Shown here: piece after piece, positions 44,987-53,625 of the stretch | How positions within the stretch are numbered: the stretch's first letter is position 1 | Layout: each line of letters starts with the position of its first letter | NCBI GenBank assembly: GCA_002245855.1 | Contig: NOUX01000003.1 | Coordinates: 496,001-560,000, forward strand | Direction of reading: 5' to 3' | Length of the DNA stretch: 64,000 bases | From: Sphingobacterium cellulitidis | GTDB taxonomy: Bacteria > Bacteroidota > Bacteroidia > Sphingobacteriales > Sphingobacteriaceae | Program-made: the position numbers and the translations under genes | The notes under the pieces: model-generated | What the model saw: the letters and a program-made list of their open reading frames with translations, nothing else | What the model was told of the DNA's origin: nothing | The model's database searches: none

Positions 44987-45421
44987 ATATTCCAAATATT
45001 TATCCAAATCTACACCAACAAACTCGTCAGCGTTTCAAGAACCTCATACGGGTTCAATATTAGTAACCCAATAATATTAATGAATAGCCTCGACCGAATG
45101 CAATCGCTAAAGCGATTGCATTCGGTCGAGGCTTATTTCGTATAACATCTTATTACTAACATTAAACTCCTCTGGAGTTTTTATCTCCGCCCTGCATTAT
45201 CAAGCCCCAGAGGGGCGGCATATTTGTAGCAAAGAATATTTACCAACGTACAGCCCCATTGGGGCGGCATATTTGTATAGCACATGCAATCCGCCATACA
45301 ATAGTTTCATTTAATCGATAAGCATTCCACCCTGCATTATCAAACCCCGTAGGGGTGACATATCTGTAGCAAAAAATATTTACCACCGTACAGCCCCAGA
45401 GGGGTGACATGTTTGTATCAA
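44982..45421. repeat. Non-coding repeat unit B (REP-like)
   Basis: About 440 bp that repeat the first half of unit A with substitutions, including the hairpin at 45086-45133, then four CCCC-N3-GGGG palindromes at 45205, 45253, 45345 and 45394 followed by GGCATATTTGTA-type tails. No gene is supported. Confidence 0.83.
45086..45133. repeat. Perfect 23-bp hairpin in unit B, covarying with unit A
   Basis: Arms 45086-45108 and 45111-45133 are exact reverse complements with an AA loop. Against the unit A hairpin, stem positions 5, 8, 11 and 18 differ and the opposite arm carries the matching change each time. Confidence 0.93.
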
Positions 45422-45427
45422 ATCATC

Positions 45428-45457
45428 AAAAAAAGAGGGGAATTTCCCTTTCCCCTC
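45428..45457 (-). terminator. Intrinsic terminator of ABM-domain gene
   Basis: GAGGGGAA (45435-45442) pairs with TTCCCCTC (45450-45457). On the minus strand the stem is followed by seven T (45428-45434). It lies about 110 nt past the stop of the minus-strand ABM gene. Confidence 0.8.
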
Positions 45458-45567
45458 AACAGATGTTATTTATTAATAAAATAACAATAACTAACACCCC
45501 AAATATCTCAATATCCAGCCCTCAATTTTTATACATTTTACGGTTTCAGTTACCATTATTACAGTAT

Positions 45568-46023
45568 TTACTGCCCATTGACCAATTCACCATTCTCCTT
45601 AATAAAAATCTTCTTCTGTAAATCCAAATCCAAGGATTTCATATCAACTAACTTAAGGTCTTTGATCATTTTCAAGGTCGTAGTCTTATAAAATTGAAAA
45701 TGCTTCGACTGAATATGCTGATCATAAGCTTCCTTACTTTTGTAAATTTCCAAAATCCGAATTTTATAAGATCCTGAATCAATCTCCATCGGAAAAATAG
45801 AAACCACTCCCTCCTCCTTTTCTACCGATTCCCGAGCTCCTTGAAGCAAAATTTCCTTGTATTCCTCCCAATACTCAGGCAAAACTTCAATTTCAGCAAT
45901 CCGAACCAACTGTTTCGAACCTTTTTCCATATTTTTCTCTGTTTTTTCCTGAGAAAACAACTTTCCACAAGAAAAAACAATCAGCAAAACCATTATTATC
46001 CTCAAATTCATAGATCTCTTCAA
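45568..46023 (-). CDS. Exported antibiotic-biosynthesis-monooxygenase (ABM) domain protein
   Basis: A 151-residue protein. The N-terminus (MNLRIIMVLLIVFSCGKLFS) is a signal peptide; VFSC could be a poor lipobox or cleavage may follow LFS. The mature domain IAEIEVLPEYWEEYKEILLQ, VVSIFPMEIDSGSYKIRILE and KEAYDQHIQSKHFQFY is a dimeric ferredoxin-like ABM fold as in quinol monooxygenase YgiN. Substrate is unknown. It lies 62 nt downstream of an aldo/keto reductase gene, possibly co-transcribed. It ends before the terminator at 45428-45457. Confidence 0.82.
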   Translation of the reverse strand: MKRSMNLRIIMVLLIVFSCGKLFSQEKTEKNMEKGSKQLVRIAEIEVLPEYWEEYKEILLQGARESVEKEEGVVSIFPMEIDSGSYKIRILEIYKSKEAYDQHIQSKHFQFYKTTTLKMIKDLKLVDMKSLDLDLQKKIFIKENGELVNGQ

Positions 46024-46085
46024 TTTTATATATCAACTATTATTATATCAAACTAATATTAATCAGAATTGTTAGAACCACTTTA

Positions 46086-47228
<1,143 letters not shown>

Positions 47229-47420
47229 TTATACAAAGTTCAATACAATTGATAATCTTATTGTTATATGGATTACAGTATTAAATACCATTATTACTTT
47301 TTCTATTCAAATTCCTAAAATCTCAACTTCTATTTGATTAACCCAACTGAAAACATCATTTTTATATTTAATCAGGTTTTCCAATACCTGAGGTTGAGTT
47401 TTTATCATAAAGCAAGGAAA

Positions 47421-48257
47421 ATGAAACTACATAGCATAGATACTGGATTATTTAAATTAGATGGTGGAGCCATGTTTGGAGTGGTACCTAAAAGCATCTG
47501 GCAAAGAACAAATCCGGCTGATGAAAAGAATTTATGTACCTGGGCTACTCGATTGATGCTTATTGAAGATGGGAAAAGACTTACTCTGGTCGATACGGGA
47601 ATCGGTGATAAACAGGACGAAAAGTTCTTCAGCCATTATTATATGCATGGTGATGACACCTTGGACAAATCATTGAAAAAATTAGGTTTCCATAGGGATG
47701 ATATTACCGATGTCATTCTTACACATTTACATTTCGACCATTGTGGTGGAGCCATTATTCGTGAAGGCGAAAAACTACTTCCTGCATTTAAAAATGCTAG
47801 GTACTGGTCCAATAAAGATCACTGGGAATGGGCCGTTAATCCTAATCCAAGAGAGAAAGCTTCTTTCCTCAAGGAAAACATCCTCCCAATCCAGGAAAGT
47901 GGTCAATTGAATTTTATTGACATTGAAAATCCTCAATATGATACTGAAATCAATATGCGCTTTGCCTATGGACATACAGAAGCCATGATGCTGCCACAAA
48001 TTCAATATAAAGGGAAAACCATCCTTTATATGGCAGACCTGCTCCCATCGGTTGGTCATATTCCAATTGCGTATGTGATGGGCTATGATGTCCGACCTCT
48101 TGTGACTATGCAAGAGCGTCAAGATTATTGGACGGAAATCGTCGATAATGAATACATCATGTTTTTAGAACATGATTCAGTAAATGAGTGTGCTACATTA
48201 CAATATACTGAAAAAGGAATCCGACTAAAAGACACTTTTAAGCTCAGTGAACTCTAA
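47421..48257 (+). CDS. MBL-fold metallo-hydrolase
   Basis: A 278-residue protein from ATG 47421 (MKLHSIDTGLFKLDGGAMFG); the longer frame from a TTG at 47334 adds a hydrophobic stretch not seen in the family. Zn ligands are in ILTHLHFDHCGGA (HxHxDH), FAYGHTEAMM (His), LYMADLLPSVG (Asp) and EHDSVN (His). The domain matches quinolone-degrading or lactonase-like MBL proteins; substrate is unknown. It is followed after 12 nt by a YafY-type regulator gene, so the two probably form an operon. Confidence 0.9.
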   Translation: MKLHSIDTGLFKLDGGAMFGVVPKSIWQRTNPADEKNLCTWATRLMLIEDGKRLTLVDTGIGDKQDEKFFSHYYMHGDDTLDKSLKKLGFHRDDITDVILTHLHFDHCGGAIIREGEKLLPAFKNARYWSNKDHWEWAVNPNPREKASFLKENILPIQESGQLNFIDIENPQYDTEINMRFAYGHTEAMMLPQIQYKGKTILYMADLLPSVGHIPIAYVMGYDVRPLVTMQERQDYWTEIVDNEYIMFLEHDSVNECATLQYTEKGIRLKDTFKLSEL

Positions 48258-48269
48258 GCCTACCTATTC

Positions 48270-49238
48270 ATGTCCGTAGATATCAAAAAAAGATTTGACC
48301 GCATCGTTGAGATATTGATTCAACTTCAATCTAAGCGCGTGGTGAAAGCCCAAGAATTAGCAGACCGATTTGACGTTAGTCTCAGAACAATCTATAGGGA
48401 TATCAAAAGCCTCGAACAGGCTGGAGTACCTTTGATTGGTGAAGCTGGAATGGGGTATAGTATTATGGATGGATATACGCTGCCTCCTGTATCATTCAGT
48501 AAGGAGGAGGCCCTTTGCTTTGTAGCAACTGAAAAGTTAGCCGAAAAATACCTGGACAAAGCCGGTGTGGCACTTTATGCTTCGGCCTTGATGAAAATTA
48601 AGGCAATCCTTAAAAGCCATGATCAGGACCTGGTAACCAATATGCAGGAGAATATCATCATGCGCAAACAACATGTTCCAATTTTCCCTGAAAAAGTCCC
48701 ACATGTTTTAAGTACCGCTATCGAAGCTATTGCCAATAAAAAACAAATTTGCATCCACTATCAAGGAATTAAGGACGATGAAGCTCAAATTAGAATAATC
48801 GAGCCAATTGGAATAGTCCATGAAATAGGATTTTGGTATATCGTTGCTTATTGTTTACAAAGAGAAGATTTTCGACAATTCAGAAGTGACCGAATTGCGC
48901 AGATTGAAAGTAAAGATACCAACTTCTCCAAAAGGCATATATCCATTGATGAATATATTTCCACTCAAAACTTCCATGAACTACCAAAAATAAAAGCTAG
49001 AATATTAGTGAACCGACATTTCGCTCCTTATATGCGCTGGCAAAGAACCAATTATGGTTATGAATCTGAACAAAAAATTGATGATAAAATTGAGATGACC
49101 TTTCTAACTCGAGATATAGAACATGAATTCCCTCGTTGGCTAATGATGTTTGCTGACCATATTAAAATAGAAGAGCCTGAAGAACTTAAGCATAGCTTTA
49201 GGAAGCTCTTTCAGGCCATTCAAAACAACATAAAATAG
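48270..49238 (+). CDS. YafY-family HTH/WYL transcriptional regulator
   Basis: A 322-residue protein. The N-terminal HTH_11 domain (residues about 8-65) contains LADRFDVSLRTIYRDIKSLE. The central and C-terminal WYL domain has IRIIEPIGIVHEIGFWYIVA and REDFRQFRSDRI. WYL domains bind small ligands or nucleic acids; many of these regulators control redox or stress genes. It probably regulates the MBL gene 12 nt upstream. It is convergent with the Gfo/Idh/MocA gene, 6 nt apart. Confidence 0.93.
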   Translation: MSVDIKKRFDRIVEILIQLQSKRVVKAQELADRFDVSLRTIYRDIKSLEQAGVPLIGEAGMGYSIMDGYTLPPVSFSKEEALCFVATEKLAEKYLDKAGVALYASALMKIKAILKSHDQDLVTNMQENIIMRKQHVPIFPEKVPHVLSTAIEAIANKKQICIHYQGIKDDEAQIRIIEPIGIVHEIGFWYIVAYCLQREDFRQFRSDRIAQIESKDTNFSKRHISIDEYISTQNFHELPKIKARILVNRHFAPYMRWQRTNYGYESEQKIDDKIEMTFLTRDIEHEFPRWLMMFADHIKIEEPEELKHSFRKLFQAIQNNIK

Positions 49239-49244
49239 TAATCT

Positions 49245-50603
49245 TTATGCTCCTTGATAAGGATGTTTCCAAGGAGCCCTATATTTTCTTTTTAACCTAT
49301 CTGTAGCCTCCGGATCATCAACACATATCTTTTTCTCTGAATCATAAACCAATGGCCTGCCTAATTCCATGGAAAGATTTGCCAAAATACATGATGCCGT
49401 AGAAATATGTCCTTGTAAAACATCTGCCACCGGCAAAGTGTTTTTATCAATGGCTATTAATAGGTTTTGCATCTGTCTTCTTGTCGCCGGAGCAGCATTC
49501 AGCTCAATCCTTGGTTCTTTGAGATCTTCAGGATATTGCTCCTTTTCGTAAACTACATCTCGGACAATCTTCTCCCCTTTTGTAGGAATAAACTCCCACT
49601 TCATGGTACTTCCTTTTAAAGTTCCTTTATCTCCATAAATAAAAAATGCCCATGGATATTCAGGATCAGCTGCTGTACCCCAAGTTCTATGGTTCCAAAC
49701 ACAGTCCAGATCATCATATTCAAAAATAGCGGTTTGCGTATCAGCAATATTGGACTTTCCTTCCTTTTGAACATATATTCCACCAGTTGCTGTAATCTTT
49801 TTGGGCCATCCCAAATCCAACATCCACCTTACCGTGTCAAACATATGCACACACATATCTCCCGTTATTCCATTTCCATATTCCATAAAAGCACGCCACC
49901 AGCCCCCATGTGGCAAACCATCGTAAGCCCTCATTGGCGCCGGACCAGTCCACATTTCATAATCCAAAAAGTCCGGAACGGGCTCCTCAGGTGGGTTAGC
50001 ATTACTTTTCATATGATAATAACAACACATCTCAACATGGGAAATCTTCCCCAATAACCCTTTTCCAATTATATTATCCTTAGCATCAATCATATGCGGA
50101 GTACTTCGCCTTTGTGTTCCAATCTGAACCTTTCTATTATGCTTCCTAGCGGCTGCAACTACGGCCTCACCCTCTAATACATCGACACTTATAGGTTTTT
50201 GAAGGTATACATGTGCCCCAGATTCTATTGCCGCAATCCCTATCAATGCATGCCAATGATCAGGTGTACCAACTAAAACCAAATCCAGTTTATTCTCTGC
50301 CAATAACTTCCTATAATCTGAATATTTCTTAGGTGTCTTTTTGGACTTTTGCTTTTGCGCTATCAACTCTGCGGCCTCATTCAAATGATTTTTATCCACA
50401 TCACAAACCGCAACAACCTCCACATCACTCACCTGCATTAACCTGAATAAATCACTCTTCCCATACCATCCCGCACCAATCAAAGCTACTCGATGCGAAG
50501 CCAATATCTCTGCCGCAAATCCTGCATTTTGCAAGGCCGCCAAGGATAATAATGCTCCGGTACCAAAAATAAATTGTCGACGATTAAGGTTTAAATCTCT
50601 CAT
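49245..50603 (-). CDS. Exported Gfo/Idh/MocA-family oxidoreductase
   Basis: A 452-residue protein with a twin-arginine-type signal (NLNRRQFIFGTGALLSLAAL). The Rossmann domain has VALIGAGWYGKSDLF and VLVGTPDHWHALIGIAAIES; GAHVYLQKPISVDVLE is the EKP-like motif (here QKP) that closes the cofactor pocket. The C-terminal domain has WTGPAPMRAYDGLPHGGWWR and GITGDMCVHMFDTVRWML. The family includes Bacteroidetes exported glycoside-acting and sugar oxidoreductases with tightly bound NAD(P). Neighbours upstream are an unknown secreted protein and a DUF5916 gene, but a terminator separates the first. Confidence 0.92.
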   Translation of the reverse strand: MRDLNLNRRQFIFGTGALLSLAALQNAGFAAEILASHRVALIGAGWYGKSDLFRLMQVSDVEVVAVCDVDKNHLNEAAELIAQKQKSKKTPKKYSDYRKLLAENKLDLVLVGTPDHWHALIGIAAIESGAHVYLQKPISVDVLEGEAVVAAARKHNRKVQIGTQRRSTPHMIDAKDNIIGKGLLGKISHVEMCCYYHMKSNANPPEEPVPDFLDYEMWTGPAPMRAYDGLPHGGWWRAFMEYGNGITGDMCVHMFDTVRWMLDLGWPKKITATGGIYVQKEGKSNIADTQTAIFEYDDLDCVWNHRTWGTAADPEYPWAFFIYGDKGTLKGSTMKWEFIPTKGEKIVRDVVYEKEQYPEDLKEPRIELNAAPATRRQMQNLLIAIDKNTLPVADVLQGHISTASCILANLSMELGRPLVYDSEKKICVDDPEATDRLKRKYRAPWKHPYQGA

Positions 50604-50652
50604 AAGAATCGTGGATGTTAAGGTTTATAGAATTAAGATAAGAACTTTAGCC

Positions 50653-50692
50653 TAAAAAAACAAAGCCTAGCCCTCTGGCGAAGACTAGGCTT
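50653..50692 (-). terminator. Intrinsic terminator after the 757-residue protein gene
   Basis: AAGCCTAG (50663-50670) pairs with CTAGGCTT (50685-50692). On the minus strand the stem is followed by TGTTTTTTT. It lies 122 nt past the stop of the upstream minus-strand gene and 50 nt before the oxidoreductase start, so the oxidoreductase needs its own promoter. Confidence 0.83.
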
Positions 50693-50813
50693 AAATTACA
50701 CCTAATTAAACACTTATTAAGTCGAATGACCTAAAAAGACCTTATGCGGACAATATTTGGTTAATAGAATACTTTCCAGAATATTTTATTTCATCTAGAA
50801 ACTATCCCTTAAC

Positions 50814-53087
50814 TTAATAACCATTTGCCCTTTTCAATGTGGCTAATAATTCCTTATTAGCATTTGAATGATCAATTTTATATAATTTCCAGGTATCTTG
50901 ATCTAACTCCTCCAACCTGAAACTATTTTTGGGGTCAACAAGCATCTTTTTTACCCAGCGTGGAAAAGCATTCGCAGCTCTTGCATTCTCCCAGGTCCGG
51001 ATAACCTTAAAGATCTCATCCTTCTGCGGACATGCTTCAACATTTTTTTGATTCAATTTTAAACTATAGGTCGCTCCTGTGCCTACCGCCATGGCTTGTA
51101 TATGCTCATAATCCTCAACCTTGGAATCCTTTGTAATTGGAAAATTGCCCCCCATACCTACTGGAAAATAATTAGAATAAGATACATCTCTTAAATCCTT
51201 ACCCTGACTGGTTGCACTCCCCCATTCCCTGGTTTCTGCATCATAGAGATTCTTTCCTCCACCCACATTCCATATACTCTGATAGTGCCATGAACCCTCT
51301 GATAAGGTGGCTCCCGTAAAACGTATATCTTCAACACCCAAGACCTTCGCTCTTTCAAACATTTTTCTAAAAAATCGCTTCGCTGAATAATATCCATGGC
51401 CATTATTGAATAGGAATTCCTGACCATCAAAATCATAATAATTTATATTATTGAGCTGACATATATCCGCGTAGTACTCCGCAATTTTATCTTGTAAGGC
51501 CATATTCGGAATTAATCCATCATAACCATAATTCAGGGTAACTTGTAATTTATATAGCGTATCATTTGCTTTATGAGCTGTTGCTTTCGTATCCCAGTAC
51601 CCACGCGTAACATTTAACAGGCGGTATGGCTTGCTTTCTGAAACTCCTAAATAATGAATCAACTCTTTCCCTATTTTAATGATATTCAAACTTTTAGCAT
51701 GACCTTCCCAACTTCCTATTTCTTCCAGATGGGTCGGGTCATCAACATAAATCAAAGTATCATCGGCTGAAATATTCTGCGCCAAAGCTCTTTTTTGCTG
51801 ATACCAGATACTATCACTAGGAACTGGACTCGCATCTTTAGTCCCTGGTGCTAATGAATTGGTAATTGGGGTTCTCCCAATAAATAAATTCTGCTTTTTT
51901 GCAAGGGCGCCATACTCTTTATGCGAGTAATTTACTGAGGTAGTTTTCAATGGTTTTTTGGAGAAATCCTTTCCATCAATATAGCCTTCATTCCCGCGGT
52001 CCGGTTTTAAAAATCCTTGGTCATACAGACTTATTGCTTTAAAACCAAGTTGAGCTGCATAATCGATCATATGGTCATATTCTCCACCTTCTGTCAGAAT
52101 ATCTGGAACATAAGCTGCAGGGTCTTTGATCCATTTCCCATTAACCATCGGATAGGGCAATCCCTCTTTCTTCACAATATCTTGTATCACATCCAACAAT
52201 GCTGTACTGTCCGGACTCCCCCAAAATGCAATGCTTGATCCTATATAATCCACCCTTGGCAAAGCCTCAACCATTAAATGATTAGGAGTGTTTGCAGCCA
52301 TATTCGGAATTAAGGAATAATAAACCTCACGCTCCTTTCTCCTATCTCGAGATTGGTAAGTAATGGAAATCCGACCGTTTTTGTCTAATTCAGCAGCATT
52401 CCCATATAAAATCCGATAATACGGCTCCTTGTGCCCGTAAAATGCAACATCAGAAATCCCATCACCCCCCAATGTAAACACTTGTCCCTCAGTTAAGCTC
52501 ACAGGTAAAGGGAATCGCTCGGGGTCTGGAGAATGAATAACATATTGAAATGGAGCTGCATCACCCTGAATATCAGCCGTACCTCCAATCGTATTATCAT
52601 TTAATGCTAACATTCCGATTGCATAATTCACGGATTCGCTCGTGTCTCGCGCAACCCCGATGATTTCTCCCATCAAATTAGTGATATTGGTATGATATGA
52701 TCCCCATTGAATTACTTCAATCTCATTAGAATTCGTTAAGGAAAGTAATTTGAATTTTAGGTATTTCTCCATTTCATCAATCCGAATTCTCGCATTTGAA
52801 CCATTATCAAAATGGATCGTCATGATTTTCTCTGAAGCCGAATAATTCGCCTTTTGTGGGAAATAATAAAGTTTCTTATTGGGATTGTACAAGGTTAAGA
52901 ATGGGGATGGTTTATCGGTTGGACTAAACTCCTGTTCAGGAGCCTTTGTCCTATTCTTCATACTGTGGATATACCCCTTATTATCTACTTGAATCTGGAA
53001 ATACTTCGTTTTAAAAGTAGTCTGTGCCAGCAATGGCAAACAATATAAAATTGCAAAAAACAGTATATAAAAACTCTTATTGTTCAT
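50814..53087 (-). CDS. Secreted protein of unknown function, possibly a glycoside hydrolase
   Basis: A 757-residue protein with a signal peptide (SFYILFFAILYCLPLLAQ). The N-terminal part (residues about 22-270, YFQIQVDNKGYIHSMKNRTK) is beta-rich like the supersandwich domains of many alpha-glycosidases. From about residue 315 an alternating helix-strand region looks like a TIM barrel (DHMIDYAAQLGFKAISLYDQ, then NNINYYDFDGQEFLF with acidic candidates). Residues about 430-510 form an inserted beta module (DTLIYVDDPTHL, IKIGKELIHYLGV, LLNVTRGYWDTKATAHKAND) of a type found in phage and carbohydrate-active proteins. I do not recognise the family. It neighbours the DUF5916 gene divergently and the Gfo/Idh/MocA gene, a context suggesting glycan use. 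Confidence 0.6.
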   Translation of the reverse strand: MNNKSFYILFFAILYCLPLLAQTTFKTKYFQIQVDNKGYIHSMKNRTKAPEQEFSPTDKPSPFLTLYNPNKKLYYFPQKANYSASEKIMTIHFDNGSNARIRIDEMEKYLKFKLLSLTNSNEIEVIQWGSYHTNITNLMGEIIGVARDTSESVNYAIGMLALNDNTIGGTADIQGDAAPFQYVIHSPDPERFPLPVSLTEGQVFTLGGDGISDVAFYGHKEPYYRILYGNAAELDKNGRISITYQSRDRRKEREVYYSLIPNMAANTPNHLMVEALPRVDYIGSSIAFWGSPDSTALLDVIQDIVKKEGLPYPMVNGKWIKDPAAYVPDILTEGGEYDHMIDYAAQLGFKAISLYDQGFLKPDRGNEGYIDGKDFSKKPLKTTSVNYSHKEYGALAKKQNLFIGRTPITNSLAPGTKDASPVPSDSIWYQQKRALAQNISADDTLIYVDDPTHLEEIGSWEGHAKSLNIIKIGKELIHYLGVSESKPYRLLNVTRGYWDTKATAHKANDTLYKLQVTLNYGYDGLIPNMALQDKIAEYYADICQLNNINYYDFDGQEFLFNNGHGYYSAKRFFRKMFERAKVLGVEDIRFTGATLSEGSWHYQSIWNVGGGKNLYDAETREWGSATSQGKDLRDVSYSNYFPVGMGGNFPITKDSKVEDYEHIQAMAVGTGATYSLKLNQKNVEACPQKDEIFKVIRTWENARAANAFPRWVKKMLVDPKNSFRLEELDQDTWKLYKIDHSNANKELLATLKRANGY

Positions 53088-53625
53088 ATTAAAATAATCG
53101 GTTTAGATTCAAATTTATCGAGACCCTCTTCTCGTATTACTTTATGGGAGATCACCCTCATAATCCCCCACAAGTAACACTAAAATAACATTATTTAAAA
53201 ACGAGAATCTTAGGTTTTTAGTAATTTCTTACTAGTTGATTATTCGTCTGTTATTAGTAAGACGATTGTGTAATGTATTACCCTAAATAATAAATGAAGA
53301 AGTTATCATCGTTTATTATTTAGCTGGTTATCAAATCTATAATTTTAATGTTTCATATTATTAAATTTCCGAATTCTTAACAAGAATAATACATACGCAA
53401 TATTGAACACTAAATGAAACAGTATTCTTAACCCTATAAATTTATTTCATGTCTTTTAGTAATTCTACCTATTGAATTCTTATATATTCATAAACCTAAT
53501 AGAACAATTAAACACATGAACCTCCCCCGTAACAGAATTAACACATTCTTATTCATTTTATTATTCAATTATTTAATACATTTGGCTCGATCGATTGAAA
53601 CCTTGTGTTTCCCTAAACTCAACCG
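53088..53625. other. Divergent intergenic region with a long inverted repeat
   Basis: There are 538 AT-rich nt between divergent genes. CTAAATAATAAA (53283-53294) and TTTATTATTTAG (53312-53323) are a perfect 12-bp inverted repeat with a 17-nt spacer, possibly an operator or hairpin. A minus-strand -7 candidate is at 53110-53117. No ORF is supported. Confidence 0.5.
53110..53117 (-). promoter_or_regulatory. -7 promoter element of the 757-residue protein gene
   Basis: The minus strand reads TAAATTTG, matching TAnnTTTG, 22 nt before the start codon at 53087. No -33 TTG lies at the usual distance, so this is tentative. Confidence 0.4.

Noticed and set aside
45409..45621. 70-codon plus-strand open frame
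   Set aside because: It begins in the REP-like repeat, spans the minus-strand terminator and runs into the antisense of the ABM gene. Composition is not gene-like.
50773..50780. TTTCCAGA near the Gfo/Idh/MocA gene as a further response-regulator site
   Set aside because: It is a single copy without the 11-bp partner, so it is likely chance.
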